This document shows, piece after piece, positions 53,871 to 64,000 of a stretch of DNA of 64,000 nt; the first letter of the stretch is position 1; each line of letters begins with the position of its first letter. Origin of the DNA: Schleiferilactobacillus harbinensis DSM 16991 (GTDB lineage: Bacteria; Bacillota; Bacilli; Lactobacillales; Lactobacillaceae); the NCBI RefSeq assembly GCF_000425885.1, contig NZ_AUEH01000011.1, positions 1 to 64,000 on the forward strand, given 5' to 3'. The notes under the pieces are model-generated. The model saw only the letters and a program-made list of their open reading frames with translations, was not told the origin of the DNA and ran no database searches. Position numbers and translations under genes: made by a program.

Positions 53871-54311
53871 CTATCCCTTCTTTTCAAACAACGGGGCATA
53901 CTGCCCGTATCCGGCCTTGGTTAAATCGGTCGCGGGAATGAAGCGCAGCGCCGCTGAGTTAATGCAGTAGCGCAACCCGCCCTGATCTTGGGGCCCGTCG
54001 GTGAAGACGTGGCCCAAGTGCGAGCCGGCATTCTGGCTGCGGACTTCGGTGCGGGTCATTCCGTGACTGGTATCCATATGAGTGTGTAATTTCTCGATGG
54101 GCTTGGAAAAAGACGGCCAGCCGCAACCAGCGTCGTATTTATCCAGCGAAGAGAAAAGCGGCTCGCCGCTGACCACATCCACATAAATCCCCGGCTCGTA
54201 GAAATCATCGTACTGACCGGAAAACGGCCGTTCAGTGGCCGCATGCTGGGTCACTTCATAGGCCAAGGGTGACAGTTTTGCCTTTAAATCCTGCTCTTTT
54301 GACTCTGCCAT
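53871..54311 (-). CDS. msrB: peptide methionine sulfoxide reductase MsrB
   Basis: The 146-residue enzyme reduces methionine-R-sulfoxide. The catalytic cysteine is in [12 protein letters not shown], and DAGCGWPSF and GSHLGHVF are typical. The structural zinc cysteine pairs of some MsrB proteins are absent. msrA begins six bases downstream. Confidence 0.96.
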   Translation of the reverse strand: MAESKEQDLKAKLSPLAYEVTQHAATERPFSGQYDDFYEPGIYVDVVSGEPLFSSLDKYDAGCGWPSFSKPIEKLHTHMDTSHGMTRTEVRSQNAGSHLGHVFTDGPQDQGGLRYCINSAALRFIPATDLTKAGYGQYAPLFEKKG

Positions 54312-54388
54312 GGAATCCCACCTCTCTGATGCTGATTATACGCATTTTCGGGGTGGTTGTCATTAATTTTGTGCAATTAATTTGTTCC

Positions 54389-56158
54389 CTACTTACGATA
54401 TTTGGCTTCGACCTCAACGCCCAGCTCATCCAGTTGTTCGGCGGTGACTGGCTGCGGCGCACTGGTCATCGGGTCGGTGGCCTTGGAGTTCTTCGGGAAG
54501 GCGATGACGTCCCGAATGTTGTCCCGGTGCGACAGCAGCATGGCGAAGCGATCCAGGCCAATGGCTAAGCCGCCCATAGGCGGGAACCCGTATTGCATGG
54601 CATCCAGCAGGAAGCCGAATTGGGCATAGGCCCGTTCCTTAGTGAAGCCCAAGGCTTTGAGCATCTTCCATTGAATATCTTCGTTGTGGATACGGATGGA
54701 ACCGCCGCCTAATTCGTATCCGTTCAGGACGATATCGTAACTTTGAGCGTGAGCCTTATACGGATCGGTATCCAGCAAGTGGATATCTTCTTCGTTGGGC
54801 ATCGTGAACGGGTGGTGGGCCGGTACCCAGCGCTTGGCCCCTTCGTCGTATTCAAACAATGGCCAATCAACGACCCACAGGAAGGCGTATTCGTCTTCCG
54901 GAATCATATCCATTTCCTTGGCAAAATGCGTCCGCAGATAGCCTAAAGAATCAGCGACGACTTTCCGACTAGCCGCCACAAACAGGATCAGGTCGCCGTC
55001 GTGGGCCTCCAGCCGCTTGGTCAATTCAGCAGTTTGGTCGCCTAAAAACTTCGCGACGGGACCAGTGAAGCCGTCTGCGGTCACTTTAACCCAAGCTAAG
55101 CCCTTAGCGCCAAAGCGCTTGATATATTCCTGTTGTTCGTCAATATGCTTCCGGGAATACTTGGCCGCTGCCCCTGGGACGCAGATCGCCTTAACCTGGC
55201 CGCCATCAGCAACGGCACCGGAAAAGACCTTGAAGGGGGAGTCCTTGAACAGGTCAGACAGATCCGTTAATTCCATGCCGAAGCGAACATCCGGCTTGTC
55301 GGAACCGAACCGATCCTGGGCATCTTGCCAAGTGATTCGGCGGAACGGCAATTTAACGTCGATCCCCTTTTCATCGTGCATGACTTGGGCAATGACACCT
55401 TCGGTAATATCCTGGATCTGTTTTTGATCTAAGAAGCTGGTTTCAATATCGATCTGAGTGAATTCCGGCTGCCGATCACCCCGCAAGTCTTCATCCCGGA
55501 AACAGCGGGCCAGCTGATAATACTTATCGAAGCCTGCACCCATCAGCAATTGTTTGAACAGTTGCGGGGACTGGGGCAGTGCGTAGAAACTGCCCGGATA
55601 GACCCGGGAGGGCACGATATAGTCCCGAGCCCCTTCTGGCGTGGACTTGGTCAAATCCGGGGTTTCCATTTCAATAAAGTCGTGGTCGTCCAAATAATGG
55701 TGGACGGACTTCACGATTTGGGCCCGGGTGCGCAAACCGCGCTGCATTTCCGGCCGGCGCAGATCCAAATAACGGTACTTCAGTTTGGTATCTTCCGTGG
55801 CGTCAACGCCGTCAACGATGTCAAATGGCGGTGTCTTTGACTTGTTCAAAATCTCAGCTTCCGTGATCTCCACTTCCACTTTACCCGTACGCATCTTGTT
55901 GTTCACCGCTTGGGCATCCCGGGCGACGACCTTGCCGTGGACCCGAATGACATACTCGGAGCGCATTTGTTCAGCAAGGGCTAACGCGTCCGGGCCGAAC
56001 TCTTGACTAAAGACCAGTTGCAAAATCCCTTCCCGGTCCCGCAAATCCACAAAGACCAAGTTACCCAAGTCCCGGCGCTTGGCCACCCAACCGGCCAAGT
56101 CGACTTCCTGGCCGATATACTGTTCATCGATCAATCCTGCATAATTCGTACGTTTCAT
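54389..56158 (-). CDS. aspS: aspartyl-tRNA synthetase
   Basis: The 589-residue class II enzyme has an OB-fold anticodon domain ([19 protein letters not shown]), the bacterial GAD insert, and class II motifs [18 protein letters not shown] and [12 protein letters not shown]. It starts one base after hisS stops and shares its T-box. Confidence 0.98.
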   Translation of the reverse strand: MKRTNYAGLIDEQYIGQEVDLAGWVAKRRDLGNLVFVDLRDREGILQLVFSQEFGPDALALAEQMRSEYVIRVHGKVVARDAQAVNNKMRTGKVEVEITEAEILNKSKTPPFDIVDGVDATEDTKLKYRYLDLRRPEMQRGLRTRAQIVKSVHHYLDDHDFIEMETPDLTKSTPEGARDYIVPSRVYPGSFYALPQSPQLFKQLLMGAGFDKYYQLARCFRDEDLRGDRQPEFTQIDIETSFLDQKQIQDITEGVIAQVMHDEKGIDVKLPFRRITWQDAQDRFGSDKPDVRFGMELTDLSDLFKDSPFKVFSGAVADGGQVKAICVPGAAAKYSRKHIDEQQEYIKRFGAKGLAWVKVTADGFTGPVAKFLGDQTAELTKRLEAHDGDLILFVAASRKVVADSLGYLRTHFAKEMDMIPEDEYAFLWVVDWPLFEYDEGAKRWVPAHHPFTMPNEEDIHLLDTDPYKAHAQSYDIVLNGYELGGGSIRIHNEDIQWKMLKALGFTKERAYAQFGFLLDAMQYGFPPMGGLAIGLDRFAMLLSHRDNIRDVIAFPKNSKATDPMTSAPQPVTAEQLDELGVEVEAKYRK

Positions 56159-56159
56159 C

Positions 56160-57455
56160 CTATTTTCCCTCTTCCACTAACTGCTGATAAATCTTGTGAA
56201 ACTCTGTGGTGACTTCCGCAAACGGCACTTGAATCTGTTGACCAGTGGCCATCTGTTTAATGCTGGCGGCACTGTGAGCCAGTTCATCTTCCCCAAGGGT
56301 GATGACCAGCTGCGCATTCTCCCGATTGGCCGTCTTGAATTGGCTCTTGGCTTTCCGATTCAAGAAATCCATATCTACGGTGTAGCCCGCTTCCCGAATC
56401 GCATGGGCTAAGACCAAGGCCTCAGCACCGGCCGGTTCAGATAAAGATGCAATATACACGTTCAAAGGCGCCGCTTCTTCCGCCGGCCGGTTGTGCTGAA
56501 CCAGCAGCATCAGCCGTTCCGTCCCTAGCCCGAAGCCGACTCCCGGCAAAGCCGGCCCGCCGACCTGTTCGACCAGGCCGTCATAGCGGCCGCCGGCCAA
56601 AACAGTCAGTTCTTTGTTGCCAAACGCGGGGGATGTTGTCATAATTTCAAAAATCGTATGGTTATAATAATCCAACCCGCGGACCATCGTGGGATCCACA
56701 ACATACGCAATACCCAACTTATCCAAAGATTCTTTGACTACAGAAAAATGGGCTTGGGCCGCCGGAGTCAGATAGTCCAGAATAGAGGGGGCATCGGCCA
56801 CCAATGGCTTATCCTGAGGATCCTTGCTGTCCAGGATGCGCAACGGATTCTTGGCCAGTCGAATCTGGGAATCTTCACTGAGTTCAGCTTTGTGCGGCGT
56901 GAAATAATCGACTAAAGCCTGATGATAGGCCTGACGGGTTTCCGGATCGCCCAGAGTGTTGATGGCTAGTCGCAGATCATGGACACCAACGCTATGCAGC
57001 AAATCGACCCCTAGCTGGATCGTTTCCGCATCCAGCAAAGGCGAATCGCTGCCAAAGGCTTCAACGCCAATCTGATGGAACTCCCGCTGCCGGCCGGATT
57101 GGGGCCGTTCATACCGGAACATTGGGCCCATGTAGTAGACCCGGTACGGTTTTGGAAATTCTGGGCCATAAAGTTTGTTCTCTACGTAAGCCCGGACAAC
57201 ACCGGCGGTGCCTTCCGGCCGCAACGCCATGTGACGCCCGCCTTTATCATTGAAATCGTACATTTCCTTCGTGACAATATCACTGGTGTCGCCTGAAGAA
57301 CGAGCGTACAGATCATAACTTTCAAATAATGGCACACGAATCTCACCGTAGCGGTAACGCCGGAATACTTCCCGGCTCTTCGCTTCGACTTCATCCCAGA
57401 GTTGTGCTTCCTGGGGCAGAATATCTGCGGTGCCTTTCGGCTTTTGGTACTTCAC
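56160..57455 (-). CDS. hisS: histidyl-tRNA synthetase
   Basis: The 431-residue class II enzyme has KGTADILP at the N-terminus, the motif 2 region [19 protein letters not shown] and the HisA motif [14 protein letters not shown] chose the GTG (V-K-Y-Q-K) that follows AAGGAAG; the longer frame enters the terminator of the leader. It is first in a hisS-aspS operon. Confidence 0.97.
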   Translation of the reverse strand: MKYQKPKGTADILPQEAQLWDEVEAKSREVFRRYRYGEIRVPLFESYDLYARSSGDTSDIVTKEMYDFNDKGGRHMALRPEGTAGVVRAYVENKLYGPEFPKPYRVYYMGPMFRYERPQSGRQREFHQIGVEAFGSDSPLLDAETIQLGVDLLHSVGVHDLRLAINTLGDPETRQAYHQALVDYFTPHKAELSEDSQIRLAKNPLRILDSKDPQDKPLVADAPSILDYLTPAAQAHFSVVKESLDKLGIAYVVDPTMVRGLDYYNHTIFEIMTTSPAFGNKELTVLAGGRYDGLVEQVGGPALPGVGFGLGTERLMLLVQHNRPAEEAAPLNVYIASLSEPAGAEALVLAHAIREAGYTVDMDFLNRKAKSQFKTANRENAQLVITLGEDELAHSAASIKQMATGQQIQVPFAEVTTEFHKIYQQLVEEGK

Positions 57456-57469
57456 GCCAATCTTCCTTT

Positions 57470-57713
57470 CTAAAAGCACACAAAGCGCCCTCGTCTAAGA
57501 CAAGGGCGCTTTGTGCGCGGTACCACCTTTTTTGTGTCTATGAGTAACGTTCATGCGGACGGGGGCGTAACGCCCCGGCAACGAAGACTGTCTTTTCAGT
57601 CATGAGCCCTTTCAGCAAATGGACTCTCTCTGGAATTCCTGACCTATCCTGTGTCTCCGTGAATGCTTTTCATATATCAGAATAAGCGTATGAAAGTTTC
57701 TTTGGAATGTCAA
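57470..57713 (-). promoter_or_regulatory. T-box riboswitch and promoter of hisS-aspS
   Basis: On the minus strand TTGACA (57708-57713) and TACGCT (57685-57690) are 17 bp apart. The leader contains an AGAGAGAGT Stem I start, a hairpin GGGGCGTTACGCCCC, the T-box GGTGGTACCGCG (57516-57527) and a terminator with a 12-pair GC-rich stem (57479-57490 with 57504-57515). The specifier is unclear; CAT near GCATGAACG would mean histidine, but aspartate cannot be excluded. No phage has used this leader. Confidence 0.85.
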
Positions 57714-57785
57714 TACACATACGCTAATTGTAATCGCTAACATGTTGTCTGCCAAGTTTTTCCACCCGGCCGGCGGTCAATTTGC

Positions 57786-57829
57786 TATAATGAATACAGC
57801 ACTTTGACACGTGGCGTGCCGGTGTATTC
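57786..57829 (+). promoter_or_regulatory. extended -10 promoter and leader hairpin of the amidase gene
   Basis: TGCTATAAT (57783-57791 region) is an extended -10 box. The leader then has GAATACA and TGTATTC as seven-base arms of a hairpin (57793-57829) just before the ribosome binding site region. Confidence 0.5.
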
Positions 57830-57853
57830 TATGTTTAGAAAGCAGGTGGCCGG

Positions 57854-59185
57854 ATGGCAGCCTTTTTCACCCGTTGTAAACAATTCCTGCGGCGCTATCC
57901 GCTGCTCGTATTAGTCACGCTGGTCGCTGTCCTGGCCTTCGGGTTTACCACGGCACTCGCGAACTATAATATGATCACCGTCCGAGCCAGCGTCTTGAAC
58001 GTACGCCAAGGTCCTGGCCTTTCCTATAATGTGATGGCTCAAGTTTCCGGCGGCCAGAAATACACGATCCTCGATCAGCGCAACGACTGGTATCAGATCC
58101 GCCTAGACAACAATCGGATCGGCTGGGTCGCCAGCTGGCTGGTGGATAATACTGAAGTATCCCAAGCGACCAATCGCGTCGGCTTAGTCACGGTGAATGA
58201 GGCCAACATTCGCCAGTCGGCGAATACTGCCGCCCAGGTGCTGGGCACAGCGAAAAGCGGCGAGAAAGTCACTGTCCTTTATCAAGCCAATGGCTGGAGC
58301 CAAGTGCTGGTCAATAATTCCGTCGGCTGGATGCGCAACGATACGATCAAGCTGACCAATGAGACAGCCAGCACCGTGCAGACCAACGACGGCAGCAATG
58401 CACAAGTGTCCCAAGCCGCGATCAAGACCGTGACGACGAAGCAAACGGCTTACTTGCGGTCCAGTCCCAGCGATGAGGCCTCTGCGGTGACCGCGCTGTC
58501 AGCGAATACGACCCTCACCTACCTCGAAACGACGGGGCAATGGTACTATGTGCAGACGAAGAGCGGGCAAAAGGGCTACGTTGCCAGTTGGCTGGTGAGT
58601 TTGTCAGCCAATGACACCGCGGCCAAGACTATTCCCACCAAGCTGTCAGAAGCGACGATCATGCTCGATCCTGGCCACGGCGGCTCGGACTCCGGGGCTA
58701 TTGCCAATAACGGCACGAGTTTTGAAAAAACGTATACGCTTGAAACCGCCAAATTGGTGGCAGCGGCTTTGCGCGCTGCCGGCGCCAAAGTCATTATGAC
58801 CCGAACCAGCGATACCTTTGTTGATCTGGGCCCGCGAGCGGACATGGCTAATAAGGACGGGGTGGACGCCTACATCAGCATCCACTTCGATTCCGCCCCC
58901 ACTGCCAACCAGGCCAGCGGTTTCACGACTTATTATTACAACCCAAAGAAGGACCTTGGCCTCGCTAAGTCCCTCTCCACTGCCCTTGGACAAGCCTTAC
59001 CCTTGACGAATAAAGGTGTTTCTTACGGTAACTTCGAAGTTCTGCGGGACAACGACGAACCCGCTGTTCTGCTCGAACTGGGTTATATTAATAACGATAC
59101 TGACTACAAGGAAATCAAGTCGGCTAATTACCAGCAGCAAGCGGCCAATGCGATTACGCAGGGGTTGTTAAAGTACTTCCAGTAG
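57854..59185 (+). CDS. N-acetylmuramoyl-L-alanine amidase with three SH3b domains
   Basis: The 443-residue secreted or membrane-anchored wall hydrolase has an N-terminal hydrophobic segment (about 14-36), three bacterial SH3 domains (about 42-95, 110-160, 188-245) and a C-terminal Amidase_3 domain with MLDPGHGGSDSGA, the ISIHFDSA histidine and the glutamate in VLLELGYINN. It cuts the bond between muramic acid and the stem peptide. It lies divergent from hisS, as in other lactobacilli. Confidence 0.95.
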   Translation: MAAFFTRCKQFLRRYPLLVLVTLVAVLAFGFTTALANYNMITVRASVLNVRQGPGLSYNVMAQVSGGQKYTILDQRNDWYQIRLDNNRIGWVASWLVDNTEVSQATNRVGLVTVNEANIRQSANTAAQVLGTAKSGEKVTVLYQANGWSQVLVNNSVGWMRNDTIKLTNETASTVQTNDGSNAQVSQAAIKTVTTKQTAYLRSSPSDEASAVTALSANTTLTYLETTGQWYYVQTKSGQKGYVASWLVSLSANDTAAKTIPTKLSEATIMLDPGHGGSDSGAIANNGTSFEKTYTLETAKLVAAALRAAGAKVIMTRTSDTFVDLGPRADMANKDGVDAYISIHFDSAPTANQASGFTTYYYNPKKDLGLAKSLSTALGQALPLTNKGVSYGNFEVLRDNDEPAVLLELGYINNDTDYKEIKSANYQQQAANAITQGLLKYFQ

Positions 59186-59210
59186 TGGGACAAAGAAGAT
59201 AATTGGTCCT

Positions 59211-59410
59211 CCACTGCCGTGCCAATGCTGCGCAACCTCCGGCGGAATTGGGCTGGCGATGCGCAGCTAGTGGTGACGGCGCTTTGAGCCCGCAAAAACC
59301 GTGGTCTCAAAGTCGCCTAACCACATCAGCGGCAAAGCCGCTGTGTGGTTTCCACCACTGAGCCCATTCCGCCTCCGGTTGCTCCGCATTGGCACTAGAT
59401 ACGCCGTAAA
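59211..59410. repeat. large palindromic intergenic repeat
   Basis: Arms of about 35 bp (59220-59254 and 59361-59394, each including TGCCAATGC and CCGGAGG or CCTCCGG parts) enclose two smaller hairpins (AACCACA...TGTGGTT with an AGCGGC/GCCGCT core). The sequence CACTGCCGTGCCAA also occurs at about 48330, and GCATTGGCA at about 9393. It fills most of 59186-59441, where no gene is seen. Confidence 0.7.
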
Positions 59411-59441
59411 TAGCGGCATTGTTCCATATGATGTCTAAAAC

Positions 59442-59478
59442 AAAGAGCCTGCACGGGTAATGTCCGCACAGGCCCTTT
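59442..59478. terminator. bidirectional terminator between the amidase and HAD genes
   Basis: GAGCCTG...CGG-N7-CCG...CAGGCCC is an imperfect stem flanked by CTTTTA on the plus strand and TTTGTTTT on the minus strand, 20 bp after the HAD gene stop. Confidence 0.65.
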
Positions 59479-59499
59479 TATTATCGCTTCAATTACTTG

Positions 59500-60171
59500 T
59501 TAGTACGCATTCTCATCATCATCATTGCCTTGGGTCAAAAAATATGGCTGAATATCAGCCAGATCCTTCACCACCGCATCGGCACCGGCGGTATCGCCGA
59601 ATCCATCGACATCAAAGAAAATGGTATGCACGCCGGCCTTTTGGCCCGCTTCCACATCGATCGCCCGATCGCCGATCATGACGGTCACTTGCGGATCTAA
59701 TCCGTAATGCTCGACTAGCGCATTGATGGCCGTGGGATCCGGTTTCCGTGGGAAGCGGTCGCTGGCCGTGACGATACCAGTGAACAGTTCGGACATCCCT
59801 TCAGTGGTCAAGAAGGACAGCGCTGAGCGATCCCGGTGGGTCCACAGGAAATTGGCGCCGCGATCACTGATCAACTGCAAGATTTCCCGAGCGTGGGGAT
59901 AGATTTCCGGAGATTCCGGCTGATACTGAATTTCCAGCGCATGCATCCGGTCTTCCATCGCTTGCAAATCCAAGCTGTTTTTAACCGAAACCGTTTCTAA
60001 GACGTGGCGAATCGATGTCTTCTTGATTTCCTTGTACAATTCATCATCCGGAATCGGTTGTGAAAACTCGCTGAGCGTTTTGCTCAGAGCCTTCAGCAAG
60101 CCTGGATAGGTGTTAAATAAGGTACCGTCGAAATCCCAAATTGCGTTGATAAAATGAAAGTCTGCCATCAT
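59500..60171 (-). CDS. HAD-superfamily hydrolase
   Basis: The 223-residue phosphatase has motif I IWDFDGTLFNTY, a four-helix cap, motif II WTHRDRS region, and the motif III/IV pair KPDPTAIN and MIGDRAIDVEAGQ. It resembles phosphoglycolate phosphatase-like HADs; the substrate is unknown. The start overlaps the dtd stop codon; a second ATG follows directly. Confidence 0.85.
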   Translation of the reverse strand: MMADFHFINAIWDFDGTLFNTYPGLLKALSKTLSEFSQPIPDDELYKEIKKTSIRHVLETVSVKNSLDLQAMEDRMHALEIQYQPESPEIYPHAREILQLISDRGANFLWTHRDRSALSFLTTEGMSELFTGIVTASDRFPRKPDPTAINALVEHYGLDPQVTVMIGDRAIDVEAGQKAGVHTIFFDVDGFGDTAGADAVVKDLADIQPYFLTQGNDDDENAY

Positions 60172-60623
60172 TACCGTCCTTCTTTTTCAGTGTCATAGAT
60201 GATCGTCACGGGCCCATCATTGATTAAATGGACTGCCATGTCGGCGCCAAACTCACCGGTTTCAACGTGGATCCCAGCGTTCCGCAAACCGGTGTTAAAA
60301 GCATTGTACAGCTGCTCACCCAGCGCCGGCGGGGCAGCGGCTGAAAAGCCCGGGCGATTGCCATGGGCGGTATCTGCATATAAGGTGAATTGGGATATTG
60401 AAAGCACGGCGCCATTCACCGCAGCCAGATCCAAGTTCATTTTACCGGCGGGATCGCTGAACACGCGCAATTTAGCAACTTTATGCACGAGATAGTCAAC
60501 ATCGGCTTGGCTATCCTCGGCACCCACACCGACTAAAATCATGAAGCCCCGCTGAATCGCTCCGACAGTTTGGCCGTCGATCACGACAGACGCAGCGCTG
60601 ACCCGCTGCACGACAATACGCAC
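60171..60623 (-). CDS. dtd: D-aminoacyl-tRNA deacylase
   Basis: The 150-residue enzyme removes D-amino acids from tRNA. It starts [13 protein letters not shown] and has [11 protein letters not shown] and the GANRPGF-like segment [11 protein letters not shown]. It follows relA by 20 bp, the conserved Firmicutes order. Confidence 0.97.
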   Translation of the reverse strand: MRIVVQRVSAASVVIDGQTVGAIQRGFMILVGVGAEDSQADVDYLVHKVAKLRVFSDPAGKMNLDLAAVNGAVLSISQFTLYADTAHGNRPGFSAAAPPALGEQLYNAFNTGLRNAGIHVETGEFGADMAVHLINDGPVTIIYDTEKEGR

Positions 60624-60643
60624 GATTTTTCCTCCTCTAACCT

Positions 60644-62881
60644 TTAACCTTGGGCGCGTTTCACTTCATACACGTCCGGAATATTCTTGATACTGCTGAT
60701 CATGCGGTCCAAATGGGCAGCGTTGCTCACGCCGACCGTCACATGGATATCCGCCATTTTGTTATGATCGACCCGGCCATTGATATTGTTCAGATTCTTG
60801 GTCTGGGTATTGAGCACTTGCAGGACATCGTTGAGCAGACCGTTGCGATTGTAGCCGTAGATTTCCAGATCCGCATTGTAAGACATGGAGGGATCCGACA
60901 CATCTTCCCACTCCACGTCAATCAGCCGGCCAGGAATGCTCCGGGCGGATTGGACATTGGGGCAGTCTGCCCGGTGGATGGTGACACCGCGGCCCTTGGT
61001 GACATAGCCGACAATTTCATCCCCAGGCACCGGATTGCAGCATTTGGCGAGATGAATCAGAAGGTTATCGACGCCTTGGATGACCACGCCATTTTCATGC
61101 TTGACCTTCATGGTTCCCCGGGCCGGCGTATCCTTGGTAATCGTCGTCACCCGCGGGTTGGTCTCCATGATCTGCTTCTCGCGTTCCTTTTGGGCTGCCT
61201 CTTCCTTGGCTTTCCGAGTCTTTTCGGTGAACCGGTTAGTCACGATGAGCGGGGATAATTCGCCGTACCCCACTGCCGCGAAGAGTTCGTCTTCAGTCCC
61301 GAAATTGAATTTATCCAGCATCTCGCCTAACAACTGGCGGTTTTCCAAATAGTCCTTCGGGGCATAGCCGCCATCGAGCAGCTGCTTCTCCAAAAGGTCA
61401 TGGCCCTTCTCGATGTTTTCTTCCTTATCCTGCTGCTTGAAGAATCGGCGAATCTTGTTGCGGGCCCGGGAAGTTTGCACCATGTTTACCCAGTCTTGGC
61501 TGGGTTTGGCATTAGTCGCCGTGAGCATTTCTACGATATCGCCGTTCTTCAATTGATAATTCAGCGGCACGATCTTGCCGTTGACCTTGGCGCCAATCGA
61601 ATGGTTGCCGACTTCGGAGTGGACCTGATAGGCAAAATCCAACGGCACACTGCCTTTAGGCAGCTCGTAGACATCCCCCCGGGGAGTGAAGACATAGACT
61701 CGGTCGGAGAAAATATCTCCCTTGACGCTCTCCATGAAATCGGCAGCGCCATGAGTCTCATCCTGGATCTCCAGAATTTCTCGGAAAATATCCAGTTTTT
61801 GACCGTTACGATCCAGATGGACCGGACTCTTGTCGCCCTCTTTGTATGCCCAGTGGGCAGCGACCCCGTATTCAGCCACATGGTGCATTTCTTCAGTCCG
61901 AATCTGGACCTCCAGCGGCTTGCCCTGGGGCCCGATCACCGTGGTGTGGAGGGATTGATAGCCATTGGCCTTAGGCAGGGCAATGTAATCCTTGAATCGC
62001 CCGGGCATCGGCTTCCACTTGGAGTGGATCGCGCCTAAAACGGCATAGCAATCTTTGATGGACGGTACGATCACCCGAATTGCCAGCAGATCGTAGAGTT
62101 CATCAAACTGTTTATGCTGATCGCGCATCTTCTTATAAATGGAATAGATGTGCTTCGGCCGCCCATAAATCTCGTAGTGCAGATTCAGATCGGCGATCGT
62201 CTTCTTGATCTCCACAATGGCGTTTTGAATGTACTTTTCCCGCTCGCCCCGCTTCGAATTCATCAGGTGCACGATGCGGTAATACTGCTGGGGATTCAAA
62301 TAATGGAGGGATAGATCTTCCAGTTCCCACTTGACCCGGCTGATGCCTAACCGATCGGCCAGCGGCGCGTAAATCTCCAAAGTTTCATTGGCGATCCGCC
62401 GCTGTTTATCCGGACGCAAATGCTGCAAGGTACGCATGTTGTGCAGCCGGTCCGCCAGCTTAACCATGATCACCCGCAAGTCCTTGGCCATCGCCAACAG
62501 CATCTTGCGGTGGTTCTCTGCCAATTGTTCCTGATGGGAGAGGTACTTGATTTTTCCCAGCTTGGTGACCCCATCAACGATTACCGCGACATCGTGGCCG
62601 AACACTTCTTCCACGTCGCCCAGGGTGACGTTGGTGTCTTCTACGACATCGTGAAGAAAGCCGGAGGCCACAGTTTCCGGATCCATCTTCAATTCTGCGA
62701 GAATACCGGCGACCTGAATCGGATGCATAATGTAGGGTTCACCGGATTGACGCCGCTGGTCCTTGTGGACGTAAGCAGCGAACTCATAAGCTTTTTTAAC
62801 TAAGGCCAGATGGTCGTCATTCATGTATTCGTGACAAATGGCAAAAACATCATCGGCGGTAAATTCACGTTCTTTGGGCAT
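60644..62881 (-). CDS. relA: bifunctional (p)ppGpp synthetase/hydrolase
   Basis: The 745-residue stringent-response enzyme has an HD hydrolase domain ([22 protein letters not shown]), a synthetase domain ([23 protein letters not shown]), TGS ([15 protein letters not shown]), a zinc-finger-like region ([17 protein letters not shown]) and a C-terminal ACT domain. HD residues look intact, so it is a Rel/SpoT type. ATG (MPKEREF) nine bases after GAGGGG; 11 residues upstream are rejected. Confidence 0.97.
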   Translation of the reverse strand: MPKEREFTADDVFAICHEYMNDDHLALVKKAYEFAAYVHKDQRRQSGEPYIMHPIQVAGILAELKMDPETVASGFLHDVVEDTNVTLGDVEEVFGHDVAVIVDGVTKLGKIKYLSHQEQLAENHRKMLLAMAKDLRVIMVKLADRLHNMRTLQHLRPDKQRRIANETLEIYAPLADRLGISRVKWELEDLSLHYLNPQQYYRIVHLMNSKRGEREKYIQNAIVEIKKTIADLNLHYEIYGRPKHIYSIYKKMRDQHKQFDELYDLLAIRVIVPSIKDCYAVLGAIHSKWKPMPGRFKDYIALPKANGYQSLHTTVIGPQGKPLEVQIRTEEMHHVAEYGVAAHWAYKEGDKSPVHLDRNGQKLDIFREILEIQDETHGAADFMESVKGDIFSDRVYVFTPRGDVYELPKGSVPLDFAYQVHSEVGNHSIGAKVNGKIVPLNYQLKNGDIVEMLTATNAKPSQDWVNMVQTSRARNKIRRFFKQQDKEENIEKGHDLLEKQLLDGGYAPKDYLENRQLLGEMLDKFNFGTEDELFAAVGYGELSPLIVTNRFTEKTRKAKEEAAQKEREKQIMETNPRVTTITKDTPARGTMKVKHENGVVIQGVDNLLIHLAKCCNPVPGDEIVGYVTKGRGVTIHRADCPNVQSARSIPGRLIDVEWEDVSDPSMSYNADLEIYGYNRNGLLNDVLQVLNTQTKNLNNINGRVDHNKMADIHVTVGVSNAAHLDRMISSIKNIPDVYEVKRAQG

Positions 62882-63036
62882 AGCGTTCGACCCCTCTCTG
62901 AATCGGCCGGCCAACTGGCAGCAGCCAACTCAACACCAAATTGTACAAAATGTGAAGAAAGACACCCATCCTCAGACGCGTGCCTTTGCCTCCCTCTATT
63001 TTGCCAGAAAAATTAAAGAATAACAACTTGCTGAAA

Positions 63037-63360
63037 CTAAAACTTTTTAATCGTACTGCCCCAGCCAAAACCAATGTAGCCCAGACATAAATACAAGGCA
63101 CAAAACCAGTAATTATAGTCTGCGTAACGCCACAGGACCAGCAGAGCAAAAATCGCTGCCGGGAGTAAAAGCCACCAGCCGCTAGTACGCGACCGGCGCA
63201 GCCAGATGCCGCCTAAAAAACTGCCCAGTCCATTGAGGATCATAAAGAGCCAAAGCACCCGCTGAACTACGGGAATCCCAATCAAAGAGAACAGCAGCGG
63301 CAAGAGACCGAAAATGCCGATCACGACGACCAGGTAGCGGCACCATGGCCGCGCCCACAT
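63037..63360 (-). CDS. small membrane protein of unknown function
   Basis: A 107-residue protein with about four hydrophobic segments (9-28, 31-52, 60-80, 84-98) and many tryptophans and tyrosines in the last two. It lies between prmA and relA, where rsmE is often found in Firmicutes. The start is uncertain (ATG or a TTG six codons earlier, both with weak sites). Confidence 0.55.
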   Translation of the reverse strand: MWARPWCRYLVVVIGIFGLLPLLFSLIGIPVVQRVLWLFMILNGLGSFLGGIWLRRSRTSGWWLLLPAAIFALLVLWRYADYNYWFCALYLCLGYIGFGWGSTIKKF

Positions 63361-63458
63361 TGTTTTTATCGATTCCAAAATTCAATCATCCATCCAATTT
63401 ACTTTTAACATGCCAACATCATAGCATAAAGCCCAGTCCTAGAAAAGCCGCCGGACCG

Positions 63459-64000
63459 CTATCCCACTTCGGTTTGCCGCTTGGCGGCAATGGCCGCCCA
63501 TTCGCCGTTCGTCAGGGTATAAATGGGAACCAGGCCATGCTGGGCTAAGGCTGCCGTGATCGCCGCTGTTTTATCCCGGTAGATGCCAGACAGGATTACC
63601 GTGCCCTGGGGCCGCAAATGATCTGGTAATTGTGGAATCAATGGCAGGAGGACTTCAGCCAAAATGTTGGCCATGATGATGTCGGCCCGCTCGGTGACAT
63701 CAGCCAACAGATTAGCCGGTTCGAGACGGATATTGCGGGCTTGCGGGTTAAGTTTGATATTGCGGCGGGCCACGTTCAATGCCTGGTCATCAATGTCGGT
63801 GGCCAAGATGCCGGCCGCCCCAAACAGAGTGGCCGCAATACTGAGGATACCAGCGCCAGTACCCACATCGATCAGGCTTTCACCGCCCCGCATGATCATT
63901 TCTAATAACGCGAGGCTGAGCTGAGTAGTGGGATGGGTGCCGGTGCCGAAGGCTTCCCCTGGATCCATCCGGATAATCTGTTCCTGATCGTTAGCTGGCT
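63459..64000 (-). CDS. prmA: ribosomal protein L11 methyltransferase, 5' part outside the window
   Basis: The C-terminal 180 residues are visible and the frame continues past the window edge. The SAM domain has DPGEAFGTGTHPTTQ, LIDVGTGAGILSIAA and the catalytic-site motif IIMANILAEVLLPL. PrmA trimethylates L11. The internal methionine at DPGEAF is not the start, because the reading frame stays open upstream with PANDQEQIIR. Confidence 0.93.
   Translation of the reverse strand, partial: PANDQEQIIRMDPGEAFGTGTHPTTQLSLALLEMIMRGGESLIDVGTGAGILSIAATLFGAAGILATDIDDQALNVARRNIKLNPQARNIRLEPANLLADVTERADIIMANILAEVLLPLIPQLPDHLRPQGTVILSGIYRDKTAAITAALAQHGLVPIYTLTNGEWAAIAAKRQTEVG

Overview
The window is a piece of a Gram-positive chromosome of the family Lactobacillaceae, carrying an integrated siphovirus-type prophage. 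The evidence is the gene order (rpoD-dnaG-glyS-glyQ next to recO-era-cdd-dgkA-ybeY-phoH; prmA-relA-dtd; hisS-aspS), T-box leaders on aminoacyl-tRNA synthetase operons, AGGAGG-type ribosome binding sites with frequent GTG/TTG starts, and a GC-rich host background. The GC level would fit a Schleiferilactobacillus- or Lacticaseibacillus-like genome, but the genus is a guess. The prophage is visibly more AT-rich than its surroundings.

Layout. 1-12.5 kb (host): a lactose/cellobiose-family PTS permease divergent from a small unknown gene, pepT, a Nif3-like gene and trmK, a MerR-like coiled-coil protein, then the macromolecular-synthesis genes rpoD, dnaG, glyS and glyQ, all on the minus strand. 12.5-43.8 kb: a 31.1-kb prophage bounded by two identical 165-bp copies of the glyQS T-box leader. 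On the minus strand from its right end it runs: small HTH gene, primase-helicase, an iteron-rich non-coding region (probable origin), HNH homing nuclease, sigma-like regulator, SSB, HNH nuclease, cos candidate, terminase, portal, fused protease-capsid, connectors, tail, holin, endolysin and integrase. Only one gene, a secreted SLAP-domain protein, is on the plus strand, and it looks like a lysogenic-conversion gene. 43.8-64 kb (host): recO, era, cdd, dgkA, ybeY, phoH, a class 1A dihydroorotate dehydrogenase, yqeY, rpsU, a PEP-synthase-regulator homologue, nfo, msrB/msrA, aspS/hisS under a second T-box, a cell-wall amidase, dtd, relA and prmA.

The most unusual feature is the integration site. 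The phage has inserted into the T-box riboswitch leader of glyQS, and its att core covers the leader from the -10 box to the T-box antiterminator. At the left junction, phage DNA supplies a replacement -35 (TTGCCT) exactly 17 bp from the shared -10 (TATGAT), so the glyQS regulatory unit is rebuilt. At the right junction, the original host promoter (TTGTCT-17-TATGAT) and an orphan T-box leader without a terminator now point into the early end of the prophage. In the excised circle the phage's own -35 plus this leader would sit upstream of its early genes. This suggests, but does not prove, a link between the phage and glycyl-tRNA charging.

Other points: a symmetrical origin with twelve TGTTCCA/TGGAACA heptamers; three copies of a phage-specific promoter-like element with a GTGCA-N3-TGCAC palindrome, together with a sigma-like protein that may act on it; a convergent pair of putative small RNAs beside the SLAP gene; an endolysin whose wall-binding domain resembles the SLAP protein; and a family of palindromic repeats scattered through the host part.
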